Positions 16,630 to 30,034 of a stretch of 49,334 nt of DNA are shown piece by piece. Every line of letters begins with the position of its first letter. Position 1 is the first letter of the stretch. A model generated the notes under the pieces. The model was not told the origin of the DNA and ran no database searches. It was given only the letters and a program-made list of their open reading frames with translations. A program made the translations under genes and the position numbers. The DNA is from Paludibacterium sp. GTDB lineage: Bacteria; Pseudomonadota; Gammaproteobacteria; Burkholderiales; Chromobacteriaceae. The stretch covers positions 1 through 49,334 of the forward strand of contig NZ_JAFAND010000011.1 of the NCBI RefSeq assembly GCF_019232825.1. Direction: 5' to 3'.

Positions 16630-17172
16630 TTACTTCAGCGCGTGGATCGCCGGCAGGTTGCGCCATGCGCCGCGCACGTCCATGCCGTAGCCGAACACGT
16701 AGCGGTCCGGCACGTCCAGGCCGACGAAATCGGCGTGGATCGGTTTTTCCTTGGCGATCAGCTTATTGGCGAACACGCCGCTGAAAAACGCCTTCGCGCC
16801 CATGGCCATCACCTTGTCGCGGATGGCCGCCATGGTATGCCCTTCATCCAGAATATCGTCCAGCACCAACACCACACGGTCTTGCACGTCTTCCTTCGGC
16901 GCTTGCTTCCATACCAGTTCGCCGCCGTGGGTCTTGTCGCCATAGCGGGACACATGCACGTAGTCGAAATCCAGCGGGAAATGCAGGCGCGGCAGCAACT
17001 GGCCGGTAAACACCACCGCGCCGCCCATGACGGACAGCACCAGCGGATAGGCTTCCCCAAGCTTGGCGGAGATTTCCCCAGCCATGCGATCGACGGCGCG
17101 ATCGACGTCCTCGGCGGTAAACAGAATGTCCGAGCTATTCAAGATGCCCAGGGCTTCGGCAACGTTTGCCAT
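16630..17172 (-). CDS. hpt: Hypoxanthine-guanine phosphoribosyltransferase
   Basis: A 180-residue type I phosphoribosyltransferase. The PRPP-binding motif is VVLVLDDILDEGHTMAAI near residue 97, with two adjacent acidic residues. A flexible-loop region SRYGDKTHGGELVW and a C-terminal purine site (DFVGLDVPDRYVFGYGMD) fit hypoxanthine/guanine salvage. AAGGAG stands 8 bases before the ATG. It follows galU by 64 bases on the same strand without a terminator between, and ends at a strong terminator. The product hypoxanthine of the neighbouring methylthioinosine phosphorylase would be a substrate. Confidence 0.9.
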   Translation of the reverse strand: MANVAEALGILNSSDILFTAEDVDRAVDRMAGEISAKLGEAYPLVLSVMGGAVVFTGQLLPRLHFPLDFDYVHVSRYGDKTHGGELVWKQAPKEDVQDRVVLVLDDILDEGHTMAAIRDKVMAMGAKAFFSGVFANKLIAKEKPIHADFVGLDVPDRYVFGYGMDVRGAWRNLPAIHALK

Positions 17173-17236
17173 GCTGACTCCTTTACTTCAAACCGCCGCG
17201 CCGCAGGCAGGACGCAGCGGGATTCGATGATTCGTT

Positions 17237-18100
17237 TTAGCGCTTGGCCAGGTAATCGGCAAAGGCGGCGCCCACTTCGTGGTGTTTCAGGCCGTAGCTG
17301 ACGGTCGCCTTCAGATAGCCGAGCTTGGAACCGCAGTCGTAGCGCACGCCGGAGAACGGTAGCGCCAAGATCTCTTCGTCCTTGAGCAGCGCGGCGATCC
17401 CGTCGGTCAGCTGGATTTCGCCGCCGGCGCCCGGCTTGGTGTTGATCAGCTTGTCGAAGATCTGCGGCGTCAGGATGTAGCGGCCGACCACGGCGAGATT
17501 CGACGGCGCCTCCTCGGGACGCGGTTTTTCGACGATGCTCTTCACTCTGCGCCGGCCGTTCGGCTGTTCGTCGATCTCGACGATACCGTAAGAACCGGTT
17601 TCGGACGGATCGACGGTTTCCACGCCCAGCACCGACGAGTGGGTCTCGTCGAACACTTGCACCATCTGCTCCATCGCCCCCGGCGTGCCGTCGATCAAGT
17701 CGTCGGCGAGAATCACGGCGAACGGTTCATTGCCGACCACCGGCTGCGCGCACAACACGGCGTGGCCAAGGCCGAGCGCCTCGGGCTGGCGGGTGTAGAC
17801 GCAGGTGACCGAGCTCGGGATGATGCCTTGCACCATGTCCAAGAGCTTGTGCTTGCTCTTGATTTCCAATTCGGTTTCCAGTTCGTAGGCCTTGTCGAAG
17901 TGGTCCTCGATCGAGCGCTTGTTGCGCCCGGTGACGAAGATCAGTTCGGTAATGCCGGCCGCCACCGCCTCTTCGACGGCGTACTGAATCAGCGGCTTGT
18001 CGACCACCGGCAGCATTTCCTTCGGACTCGCCTTGGTGGCGGGCAGGAAACGCGTGCCGAGGCCGGCCACCGGAAACACTGCTTTGGTAATTTTCTTCAT
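17237..18100 (-). CDS. galU: UTP-glucose-1-phosphate uridylyltransferase
   Basis: A 287-residue sugar nucleotidyltransferase of the GalU type. The N-terminal signature is [21 protein letters not shown], with the catalytic Lys in [19 protein letters not shown] supplies the metal-binding Asp, and [11 protein letters not shown] and [11 protein letters not shown] complete the GalU pattern. It makes UDP-glucose for lipopolysaccharide core, exopolysaccharide and osmoprotectants. It is transcribed toward hpt. The promoter should lie in the long upstream gap shared with the small plus-strand gene at 18409. Confidence 0.95.
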   Translation of the reverse strand: MKKITKAVFPVAGLGTRFLPATKASPKEMLPVVDKPLIQYAVEEAVAAGITELIFVTGRNKRSIEDHFDKAYELETELEIKSKHKLLDMVQGIIPSSVTCVYTRQPEALGLGHAVLCAQPVVGNEPFAVILADDLIDGTPGAMEQMVQVFDETHSSVLGVETVDPSETGSYGIVEIDEQPNGRRRVKSIVEKPRPEEAPSNLAVVGRYILTPQIFDKLINTKPGAGGEIQLTDGIAALLKDEEILALPFSGVRYDCGSKLGYLKATVSYGLKHHEVGAAFADYLAKR

Positions 18101-18408
18101 TGGCGCGTATCGCTTTCTGAATTTGACCGGGCGTATTCTAGCGTGCCGCCGTCAGCGGCTCTAGCGCTTTGCCGATTATTTGCTGTTTTTCCGACGTTAT
18201 TTGCCTCATTCCAGCATCAGGGGGCGACCGTCGCTGTCTGATTTTCAGAATTTCCTGACGGGCATGCCATATTGTTTTTGCCCGTGTCACTGGATTAAGG
18301 TGGTCGGGCGGCACAACGCCGCAAAGGGCGCGGGCCCGGGGCGTTCTCAGCACCCCGGACCCGCTGACCAAACCAACTCTGTAACCCCTTAACGAAGGAG
18401 AAGTTGAT
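18101..18408. other. 308-base intergenic region between divergent galU and small ORF
   Basis: This gap must hold the galU promoter (minus strand) and the promoter of the small plus-strand gene. No strong -35/-10 pair stands out. Near 18330-18365 a GC-rich stem (GCGGGCCCGGGGCG against CACCCCGGACCCGC, two C-A mismatches) could fold in the leader of the small gene; it lacks a T-run. No tRNA, repeat or further gene is seen. Confidence 0.5.
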
Positions 18409-18666
18409 ATGGCTACCCGCCATCGTACTGTAACCCACACCGCCGTTTCAAACCGCGACCTCCAGCAATTGCCGCTGTTTTCTCTGATTTCGGAACTGTG
18501 CGCGCCGCACGCGGGCCGCGCCGATCCCGACGTTTGCCGGCTGATCATCGATAGCCGTCTGCCATGGTCGTCGCTGCGCGTCGATTCGGAGCGATCTTGG
18601 CTGTATTTCCCGGAGGTTGTGCGCACCAGACGGGTCGCGGGTTGCATGATTCTCACCGCGGACTAA
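18409..18666 (+). CDS. Small hypothetical protein, 85 residues
   Basis: An 85-residue protein that I do not recognise. The start is well supported by a strong ribosome site (AAGGAG, 9 bases before the ATG). The sequence is rich in Arg and Ser, with a hydrophobic middle (LPLFSLISEL), one WSSLRV and one SWLYFPEVV segment, and three cysteines. No signal peptide or clear membrane helix is seen. A GC-rich hairpin lies in its leader and GGGGGCC/GGCCCCC right after its stop. A longer frame on the other strand overlaps it but has no ribosome site. Reality rests on the ribosome site and isolated position. Confidence 0.5.
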   Translation: MATRHRTVTHTAVSNRDLQQLPLFSLISELCAPHAGRADPDVCRLIIDSRLPWSSLRVDSERSWLYFPEVVRTRRVAGCMILTAD

Positions 18667-18738
18667 CGCTATAACGGAGGCGGGGGCCGCTGGCCCCCGA
18701 TCCCGTGCGTTGCTTCGCGAACACTCGCTACACTTGTG

Positions 18739-19119
18739 TTACAGCAATTGGATCAGACCGGGATAGCCGCCGAACTTGCTGTCAACCGTCAATAGACGCA
18801 TAGGCTCGGTGAGCGCTTGGGCAATGAGCATGCGATCGAACGGGTCCTTGTGAATCCAAGGGAGTTCTTCCGTTCTCGTCACGTGCTCCGGCAGAATGGG
18901 CAGGCTGTCAAAGCCCGCGGCGTTAAACGCGCTTTGCGCGTACTGGCTGGAAACCGGCAATTTTCCCAACGAGTGCTTTACGGCGATCTCCCACAGCGAC
19001 ACCGTGCTGGTATAAGCCCGCACCTCCGGCCTAAGCAGCATCTCGCGCGCGGCTTTGGGCAGTTTCGGATCGTCGACGATGGCCCATAGCGCGATATGCG
19101 TATCGAGCAGAACGTTCAT
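18739..19119 (-). CDS. PIN-domain toxin (VapC-like)
   Basis: A 126-residue PIN-domain ribonuclease, the usual toxin of VapBC systems. Acidic residues in the expected places include MNVLLDTHIALWAI (Asp6), a SLWEIAVK glutamate near residue 43, and KDPFDRMLIAQAL (Asp near 95) with a final VDSKF. The toxin would cleave RNA when free of antitoxin. The start ATG at 19119 overlaps the antitoxin stop in an ATGA. The longer frame upstream runs through the antitoxin gene and is rejected. Downstream is the small plus-strand gene in convergent orientation. Confidence 0.85.
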   Translation of the reverse strand: MNVLLDTHIALWAIVDDPKLPKAAREMLLRPEVRAYTSTVSLWEIAVKHSLGKLPVSSQYAQSAFNAAGFDSLPILPEHVTRTEELPWIHKDPFDRMLIAQALTEPMRLLTVDSKFGGYPGLIQLL

Positions 19120-19361
19120 TCCCCCCCCTTTTCGAACAGTGCCAACACCTCCTCGTTGCACTCGTCGATATCGTCGGGCACGGTGAACTCACCCTTGGCC
19201 AGCCCGAGCCGCACAGGTTGGCGATAATTCTGCAGCGGCACGATACGCACAGCGGCTTTGCCGTTTCTGGCAATAATCACCTCTTGCGTCTCGCCGCTTT
19301 CCACTGCTTCGACCAATTTTGACAACGTCGACTTCGCCTGGAACATGTTTACAGTCGTCAT
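19116..19361 (-). CDS. Phd/YefM-type antitoxin
   Basis: An 81-residue antitoxin of the Phd/YefM family: MTTVNMFQAKSTLSKLVEAV is the typical N-terminal DNA-binding part, followed by VIIARNGKAAVRIVP. The C-terminal acidic tail (DDIDECNEEVLALFEKG) would cover the toxin. It is the first gene of the pair and probably represses its own promoter in the 42-base gap before it and in the end of the glycosyltransferase gene. The stop overlaps the toxin start. Confidence 0.88.
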   Translation of the reverse strand: MTTVNMFQAKSTLSKLVEAVESGETQEVIIARNGKAAVRIVPLQNYRQPVRLGLAKGEFTVPDDIDECNEEVLALFEKGGE

Positions 19362-19403
19362 GGCGCCTCCTTAGCTAAGTCTAGTCTATACCAGTAAGCT
19401 GGG

Positions 19404-20791
19404 TTAACCAATTCCTGGAAGCGGGCAAACTTGACTGAGCAAACGCGGCAAGTCGGCGATGACCGGCTGCCAGTCGAACAGGCGCGTCTGGCGCGCCAGG
19501 CGCATGGACGCATACCACGGCATGCGCTCGCCGTCGGCGGGGAACAGGTTGCCGCCCAGCGCACGCATCAGCACCACAGTGGGCACGCCCAGCGCGCCGC
19601 CCAGGTGCGCGGCGGCGGTATCGACCGTGATCAACGCGTCCAATTGCGTCAGGATCGCCGCGGTATCGGCGAAGTCGCCGATGGCGCCGGGCGCGATCAG
19701 CCGCGCGGCAAGCGCGGGCGGCAGCGCATCGCCGCCGACCTGCAGCGAGAGCCAATCGGCGTCGATGCGGTCGAGTAAAGCCGCCAGCGCTTCGGGCGGC
19801 AGGCTGCGGCTTTGGCGGTCGATCTCGCCCAGGCCGACGCCGAAGTCGCCCGATTGCCAGACCACGCCGAGGCGCGGCCGTTGTCCTTTCGGCCCGAGGC
19901 GGGCGGCCCAGCGTTGCGTCAACGCGGCATCCGCCGTCAGGTACGGCGCGCGGCTGGGGATGCTCTCCGGCATTGTCCCCCAGACGAACGGAAACGACAT
20001 GGCGGACAAGTGATAATCGGCGGGCGGCAATGCCGCTTGGCTACTGACAAGCAGGTCGACGCCGGCCAAGCAGGTCAGCAACGGCACGAGCGGCGCATCG
20101 ACGCGCAACGCCAGCCGGCAGCCGGGATGCGCCGCCTTCCACAACGGCAGGTAGCGCGCCATCTGAATCATGTCGCCGAGCCCCTGCTCGTGCCACACCA
20201 GCAACGTCTTGCCGGCCAGCGGCTCGCCGCGCCATTCCGGCATCGCCTGGTCGAGCGGCTGGCGCAGCGCCTGCATCCGCGGCATGCGCCAGCGTTGTTC
20301 GTACCAACGGAAGCCTTCGCGATAGTCGCCGGACTGGATCAGCGCGATGGCGCCGTTGAAAAAGGCCTCCGCCGGCGCGTCCGCCAGCGCGGTCGCGCGG
20401 CGGTAGCTGTCGATGGCCTCGGCGAGCCGGCCCTGCTCCTTGAACAGCAGTCCGAGGTTGCTCAACAGTTCGGCATGCCGCGGCGCCAGCGTCAACGCGG
20501 CGTCGAAGCACTGATGCGCCTCGTCGTAACGTTGCAGGCCGCGGTACAGATTGCCCAGGTTGATCCAGGCATCCAGATAATCCGGGTTGAGCGCCAGCGC
20601 CTCGCGCAGGCAGGTCTCGGCCACGGCGCGCTCGCCCAGCAGCTTGAGCAGCACCGCCAAGTTGTTGCGCACCTCCCACGAGCCCTGATTCAGATTCAGC
20701 GCCTGCAGATAGTGATCGAGCGCCTGCGGATAATCGCCGCGCGCGTAGCATTGGTTGCCGAGGTCGAAACAGGCGCGCCAGTCGCTCAAGG

Positions 20792-20795
<4 letters not shown>
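19404..20795 (-). CDS. TPR-repeat glycosyltransferase (GT9-like), copy B
   Basis: A 463-residue protein with about four to five tetratricopeptide repeats (residues about 5-185; GNQCYARGDYPQALDHYLQA, NNLAVLLKLLGERAVAETCL and similar), then a glycosyltransferase-9-like domain. That domain has LLVWHEQGLGDMIQMARYLP and LDALITVDTAAAHLGGALGV, the pattern of heptosyltransferases and TPR-glycosyltransferases associated with flagellin or pilin modification. The ATG at 20795 overlaps the upstream stop in an ATGA; the frame extends further up but lacks TPR similarity there. It is paralogous to the next gene. Acceptor protein and sugar are unknown; being next to ligA is not informative of function. Confidence 0.82.
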
Positions 20796-25553
<4,758 letters not shown>

Positions 25554-25742
25554 CAGCCAGTCCGCAAGGGCGAATAAATCCGTGGGTAGTATAACGAATC
25601 GTCGTTCGCGCGACACCTGTGTCAATGAAATCGGACGGAAAAGCCTGTCATCTCGGCCTTTCATCCCCCAGGATGCCACCGCGTCTCCACGCCGTCGATA
25701 CATTGTTCATGATTTGTGCTAGATATTCATGCATAAGGAATT

Positions 25743-25771
25743 TTGCAATTAGTTCTAATACGAACTATCAT
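25743..25771 (+). promoter_or_regulatory. Candidate promoter with MarR operator palindrome
   Basis: TTGCAA (25743-25748) and TATCAT (25766-25771) are spaced 17 bases and resemble -35 and -10 boxes. Between them lies the inverted repeat TAGTTC (25750-25755) TAATAC GAACTA (25762-25767). A palindrome in the spacer 26 bases before the marR-type start fits autorepression by that regulator. Seen by eye; not tested. Confidence 0.5.
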
Positions 25772-25796
25772 CACCATAATCAAATTCGGAGACGCT

Positions 25797-26267
25797 ATGA
25801 GTCAAACGCCCCGGGAGCCCTTTCTACCGCTAATCCGGCTGCTGGCCCAAACCTATCAGACCTTCGAGCAATTCTCGGCCCACCACGTCCGGCAGATGGG
25901 GCTCACCCCGCCGCAGTTCGATGTGGTCGCCACCCTGGGCAATACCCGAGGCATGAGTTGCAAGGACCTCTCGGAAAAGACGCTGATCACCAAAGGCACG
26001 CTGACCGGCGTGGTCGATCGCCTGTGCGATAAGGGCATTGTGCAACGCACGACCTTGGAGCACGATCGGCGCAGCGTGTTCGTCGCTTTGACCGCGCGCG
26101 GCGAGGCGCTGTTCGAGGAAGCCTTTCCGGCGCACTTGCAGCATATGCGCCAGGCATTCGCCGCATTCGACCCCAAGGATTACGATCGGTGCGCCGCGGA
26201 GTTGAAACGCCTGCGCGATGCGTTTGCCATGGCCTTGAACGAGGTATCCGATGAAGCCTGCGAATAA
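25797..26267 (+). CDS. MarR-family transcriptional regulator
   Basis: A 156-residue winged-helix regulator of the MarR family. The recognition region MSCKDLSEKTLITKGTLTGV (from about 60) is followed by the wing VQRTTLEHDRRSVFVALTARG, the canonical MarR pattern with DRR. ATG at 25797 follows a purine-rich GGAGACGCT. A more upstream in-frame ATG gives an unusual N-terminus and would overlap the palindrome, so it is rejected. It heads a four-gene unit with cytochrome b561 and two YceI proteins, and its likely operator lies just upstream. An effector such as an oxidant or aromatic compound is plausible but not shown. Confidence 0.9.
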   Translation: MSQTPREPFLPLIRLLAQTYQTFEQFSAHHVRQMGLTPPQFDVVATLGNTRGMSCKDLSEKTLITKGTLTGVVDRLCDKGIVQRTTLEHDRRSVFVALTARGEALFEEAFPAHLQHMRQAFAAFDPKDYDRCAAELKRLRDAFAMALNEVSDEACE

Positions 26268-26796
26268 TCCCCGTTACGCCGTACCACTCGTCGTTTTGCA
26301 CTGGGTGATGGCCCTTTTGATCGTGGTCGCGTTCGCCGTGGGGCTGAAAATCTGGAGCCTGCCGCTCTCGCCCTTGCGATTGAAGCTGATCCTGAGCCAC
26401 AAATCGGCGGGACTGACGATCCTGTTGCTGCTGGCGCTGCGGCTGCTGACCCGCGCCGCGACCCGCGTGCCGCCGCTGCCCGCCCATATGTCCGCCGGGG
26501 AGCAGCGTCTGGCCCACCTCGGCCATCTGGCGCTGTATGCGTTGATGCTGGCGGTACCGTTGTCCGGCTGGGCCATGAGCTCGGCGTACGGCATCCCGGT
26601 CGTATTCTTCGGCATCGCTCACCTGCCCGACTGGGTCGCCGCCGATCCGGCGCTGGCCGAAAACCTGAAATGGCTGCATCGCGGCCTCAATCTGCTGTTG
26701 GCGTTGACAGTCAGCGGCCATGTGCTGTTCGCGCTGAAACACCATTTCCTCGACCGCGACGGCATGCTTCATCGCATGCGTCTCGGCGGTTCTTGA
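26251..26796 (+). CDS. Cytochrome b561-family membrane protein
   Basis: A 181-residue inner membrane di-heme cytochrome b561 (CybB type). Four membrane segments are visible: VPLVVLHWVMALLIVVAFAV, LTILLLLALRLLT, LAHLGHLALYALMLAVPLSG and LNLLLALTVSGHVLFALKHH. Candidate heme-ligand histidines lie in VVLHW, ILSHK, LGHLAL, VSGHV and FALKHH. It overlaps marR by 17 bases. Such proteins move electrons from quinols, for example to superoxide or periplasmic partners. They often sit beside yceI, as here, which suggests one functional unit. Confidence 0.88.
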   Translation: MKPANNPRYAVPLVVLHWVMALLIVVAFAVGLKIWSLPLSPLRLKLILSHKSAGLTILLLLALRLLTRAATRVPPLPAHMSAGEQRLAHLGHLALYALMLAVPLSGWAMSSAYGIPVVFFGIAHLPDWVAADPALAENLKWLHRGLNLLLALTVSGHVLFALKHHFLDRDGMLHRMRLGGS

Positions 26797-26817
26797 TGAT
26801 CGTTGGAGAGAAACCGA

Positions 26818-27360
26818 ATGAAGCTCACCCTCGCCGCCTGGCTGCTCTTGGCCGCCACGCCGCTCTTTGCCGCGCCCGTCGATAGCGGCGCCAGCCGCAT
26901 CGATTTCACCCTGAAGCAAATGGACATCCCCATGCAGGGGCAATTCAAGCGCTTTAGCGGCGACATCGTGCTCGACCCGGGCAAGCCCGCCCAAGGCAAA
27001 GCAGATCTGACCATTCAGATCGCCGGCATCAGCCTGCCGACCAGCGACGCCAACGCGCAAGTGCAACGCCCCGAGTGGTTCAACGCCGCGCGCTATCCGA
27101 CGGCGCGCTTCGTCACCACCAGCATCAAGCCGCTGGGCGGCAATCACTTCCAGTTCAACGGCAAGCTGACCATCAAAGGTATCACCCGCGACGTCTCGGC
27201 GCCGTTCGTCGTCAATCGCCAAGGCGCACTGACCGTGGCCGACGGCGCGCTGGCCGTGTCGCGGCTGTCCTTCAAGGTCGGCGAAGGGGACTGGGCCGAC
27301 ACCGATACGGTGGCCGATACCGTGTTGATCAAATTCCACGTCGCCTTCCCAGGCAAATAA
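26818..27360 (+). CDS. YceI-family periplasmic protein (first copy)
   Basis: A 180-residue YceI-family lipocalin-like protein. MKLTLAAWLLLAATPLFA is a signal peptide ending at AAP, so it would be exported. The family beta-barrel follows: DSGASRIDFTLKQMDIPMQG, DLTIQIAGISLPTSDANAQV, RYPTARFVTT and LTIKGITRDVSAPF. Members bind long isoprenoids such as polyprenyl or ubiquinone precursors. A GGAGAG site precedes the ATG; an earlier in-frame ATG would overlap this site. The next gene encodes a second YceI. Confidence 0.9.
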   Translation: MKLTLAAWLLLAATPLFAAPVDSGASRIDFTLKQMDIPMQGQFKRFSGDIVLDPGKPAQGKADLTIQIAGISLPTSDANAQVQRPEWFNAARYPTARFVTTSIKPLGGNHFQFNGKLTIKGITRDVSAPFVVNRQGALTVADGALAVSRLSFKVGEGDWADTDTVADTVLIKFHVAFPGK

Positions 27361-27385
27361 CCGTCACACCATGGAGAAACATAAG

Positions 27386-27952
27386 ATGAAGAAATTGTTG
27401 ATCGCCAGCCTGCTGGCCGCCGCCAGCGCCGTCGCGTTCGCCGCCCCCGTCACCTACACCGTCGATCCGTCGCACACTTACGCGGCCTACGACATCAATC
27501 ACATGGGCTTTTCCAATCAATCGGGCACCTTCACCCGCGTCAGCGGCACGGTGACGCTGGATACGGCGGCGCATAGCGGCGTGGTGGACGTGACGGTCGA
27601 CACCGATTCGTTGCAAACGTTCTGGCCGGCACGCGACAAGCACTTGAAGAGCGAGGCGTTCTTCAACGTGGCCAAGTACCCGACCATGACCTACAAAGCC
27701 GACAAACTGGTGTTCGACGGCGATAAGCTGACTCGGGTCGAAGGCAATCTGACCCTTTTGGGCGTGACCAAGCCGGTGACGCTGACGATCACCAACTACC
27801 GCGGCGGCAAGAACCCGATGGTGGGCAAGGACGAATACGCCGCCAACGCCGTGGCGCAGATCAAGCGTAGCGACTTCGGCATGACCACCTATCTGCCGGC
27901 GATCGCCGACGACGTGACGCTGCGGCTGACCATCGAAGCCCTAGGTCAATAA
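27386..27952 (+). CDS. YceI-family periplasmic protein (second copy)
   Basis: A 188-residue YceI protein with signal peptide MKKLLIASLLAAASAVAFA. The domain follows: YTVDPSHTYAAYDINHMGF, a QTFWPARDKHLKSEAFFN strand pair, YPTMTYKADKL and LTLLGVTKPVTLTI. It is closer to the classical E. coli YceI pattern (VDPSHT...) than the first copy. The 3' end overlaps the convergent TonB-like gene by 7 bases. Together with b561 it suggests a periplasmic isoprenoid-binding/redox unit under MarR control. Confidence 0.9.
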   Translation: MKKLLIASLLAAASAVAFAAPVTYTVDPSHTYAAYDINHMGFSNQSGTFTRVSGTVTLDTAAHSGVVDVTVDTDSLQTFWPARDKHLKSEAFFNVAKYPTMTYKADKLVFDGDKLTRVEGNLTLLGVTKPVTLTITNYRGGKNPMVGKDEYAANAVAQIKRSDFGMTTYLPAIADDVTLRLTIEALGQ

Positions 27953-28605
27953 TCCAAGTGAAATGGCATCGCCATTTTGAGTTGTGAATCCACCGCCACC
28001 CCGGCGCGCCGCGCCGGGGTGAATCTACCGTGGCGCAGATAATCGAGCGCCGCCTGATCCAGGTCGTTGAACCCACTCGAACGCAAGAGCGCCACCTCGC
28101 GCACCTGCCCGTCCGCCGCAATAGTCACCAGCACCCCGACCCGACCCGTCTCGCCCCGCTCCCGCGCCTGCTCCGGATAAGGGGGCGTGCCGCCTAAATA
28201 GCGAGCGGGCGTCACCGTCCCGCCGCCATGGCCATCGCCCGTGCCGCTACCGCCGTCCGGGCTCGCTGCCGCCGAGCCGGCCGCGGGTGCCGGCGGCGCC
28301 GCGCTGACGGTCACAGACGGTGCGGGGGCGGCGGCAGGGGACGCGGTGGCGGGCTGGGGCCCCGGCGCCGCGACGGGCGCATGTTCGGCGGTTCTGGCCG
28401 CCGGCACGGCGGGATGGGCGGCGCCGGCGCGCGGCGTTCGCGCCTGGGGACCGACAGCCCCCAGCCCGGCATCCGGCGCGGCTTGCAGCACCACCTGCAA
28501 CGGCGCCGCTGGCCGCGGCGGGCGCGCCGCCCACAGCCCCAGCAACAACGCATGCGCGAACAGCGACAGACCGATCGCCACGCCAAGGGGAGAATGCCGC
28601 CGCAT
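27946..28605 (-). CDS. TonB-like energy-transducing protein
   Basis: A 219-residue TonB-type protein. An N-terminal anchor LGVAIGLSLFAHALLLGLWA is followed by a long Pro/Ala/Gly-rich linker (about 45-140) and a C-terminal TonB domain: PYPEQARERGETGRVGVLVT, VREVALLRSSGFNDLDQAAL and a final FHLDY. It would span the periplasm and transfer proton-motive force to outer membrane receptors; no ExbB/ExbD or receptor lies in the window. The start at 28605 places the anchor at the N-terminus; the frame continues upstream into the transporter gene. Confidence 0.83.
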   Translation of the reverse strand: MRRHSPLGVAIGLSLFAHALLLGLWAARPPRPAAPLQVVLQAAPDAGLGAVGPQARTPRAGAAHPAVPAARTAEHAPVAAPGPQPATASPAAAPAPSVTVSAAPPAPAAGSAAASPDGGSGTGDGHGGGTVTPARYLGGTPPYPEQARERGETGRVGVLVTIAADGQVREVALLRSSGFNDLDQAALDYLRHGRFTPARRAGVAVDSQLKMAMPFHLDY

Positions 28606-28610
28606 GCCGG

Positions 28611-29990
28611 TCAGCAACGCATTTCGGCGCCCGGGCGGGTATAGCACAGCCAGGCGACCAACGTGGAGAGAACGTAAAACACGAAGAACAAGGCGAAGGC
28701 CGGCACGAAGCTATTGAACCAGGACAGCGCGCTGCCGAACGATTTCGGAATGAAGAAGCCGCCAAACGCCGCGCCGACCGAGCTGATATTCATCGCCAGC
28801 GCGCCATTGCGGCCGCCGCGCACATAGGCGTCTTGCGCGCTTTCGCCGCGCGCCTCGGCCTGTTGCAGCGCTTCGTGCATGAAAACCTTGGGCGCCAGCT
28901 GGTACGAAGAGCCGTTGCCGATGCCGGCGGCGATGAAAATCACCTGCACCATGGCGAGAAACAGCCAGAACGATCCGCCGCCAGCGGCGCCCGGCATGGC
29001 GAGCAACACGCCAATGGTGCCGATGGCCATCAGCACGTTGCTGATCATCGTGGTGATGCCGCCGCCGATATGGTCGCCGAGCCAGCCGCCAAGCGGGCGC
29101 AGCAGCGCGCACAACATCGGGCCGATGAAAGCGTAGGCCAATGCGTTATGCAACGGAAACAAGGCATGCGATAGCAACGGGAACGCCGCCGACAAGCCAA
29201 GAAACGTGCCGTAGCTGCTGAGGTATAACAGGCAGATCGCCCAGGTGTGCGGGTGCTTCATGGCCGTGAGCTGATCGGTCGGCGTCAGGCGCAGCCGCGG
29301 CATATCGTGCGCGTACAGCAGGCAGACGATGGCCATCAAGGCGATAAAGGGTGTCCAGCAATACCCCGCGTTCTGCAGCCACACGGCGTGCACGTCGCCG
29401 CCCTGCCCCCAGATCTGCGGCTCGCCGCCGGACCAGCCAAACAGATTGACGGAGATCAGCAGCGCCACGACCAATTGCGACACCGACACGCCCAAATTGC
29501 CGAGGCCGGCGTTGATGCCCATGGCGAAGCCCTTGGCCGATCGCGGGAAAAAGAAACTGATGTTGGGCAGATGCGAGGCCGATGCGCCGCCGCCGATGCC
29601 GCAGCAAGCGGCAACGAACAGCAGCATCGGGAACGGCGTGGCGATGTCTTGCACCACGTGCGCCACGCCCAGGGCGGGAATCAGCAAAAACAGCGTGGAG
29701 AGCGCCATCCACATGCCGCCGCCGACCCAACTCCACGCCCAGGAATAGAGAATGCGCATGATGGCGCCGATCAAACCGGGAATCGACACCAGCAGAAATT
29801 GTTGTTGGCTGGTAAGCAGAAAGCCGACGGCGGGCAGATTGACCACCACCATGCTCCACATCATCCAGATGTTGAAGTTCAAATGCAGCGAGCCGGTGGA
29901 CAACCACAAGTTGCGCAGGGCGATGCGGCGACCGTGCGTTAGCCAGAAAAGCTGGTTTTCCGGTTCCCAACGCTGAATGCGAATGGTCAT
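28611..29990 (-). CDS. NarK-type nitrate/nitrite transporter (MFS)
   Basis: A 459-residue major facilitator with about 12 membrane segments. The nitrate-porter marks are GINAGLGNLGVSVSQL (nitrate signature) and GIGNGSSYQLAPKVF; an RILYSWAWSWVGG loop follows segment 2. NarK family members move nitrate and/or nitrite across the inner membrane. No nar, nas or nir gene is in the window, so its pathway partner is elsewhere. It begins 44 bases downstream of smc. The ATG at 29990 gives the family's usual short cytoplasmic N-terminus. Confidence 0.85.
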   Translation of the reverse strand: MTIRIQRWEPENQLFWLTHGRRIALRNLWLSTGSLHLNFNIWMMWSMVVVNLPAVGFLLTSQQQFLLVSIPGLIGAIMRILYSWAWSWVGGGMWMALSTLFLLIPALGVAHVVQDIATPFPMLLFVAACCGIGGGASASHLPNISFFFPRSAKGFAMGINAGLGNLGVSVSQLVVALLISVNLFGWSGGEPQIWGQGGDVHAVWLQNAGYCWTPFIALMAIVCLLYAHDMPRLRLTPTDQLTAMKHPHTWAICLLYLSSYGTFLGLSAAFPLLSHALFPLHNALAYAFIGPMLCALLRPLGGWLGDHIGGGITTMISNVLMAIGTIGVLLAMPGAAGGGSFWLFLAMVQVIFIAAGIGNGSSYQLAPKVFMHEALQQAEARGESAQDAYVRGGRNGALAMNISSVGAAFGGFFIPKSFGSALSWFNSFVPAFALFFVFYVLSTLVAWLCYTRPGAEMRC

Positions 29991-30034
29991 GGCAGGTCGT
30001 CCGTTGCGCAAAAGACAGCCATTATAACGGCCTT

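Noticed and set aside
18138-18656. 172-residue minus-strand frame over the small gene at 18409
   Set aside because: No ribosome site, Arg/Ser-rich composition, and the opposite-strand small gene has a better start.
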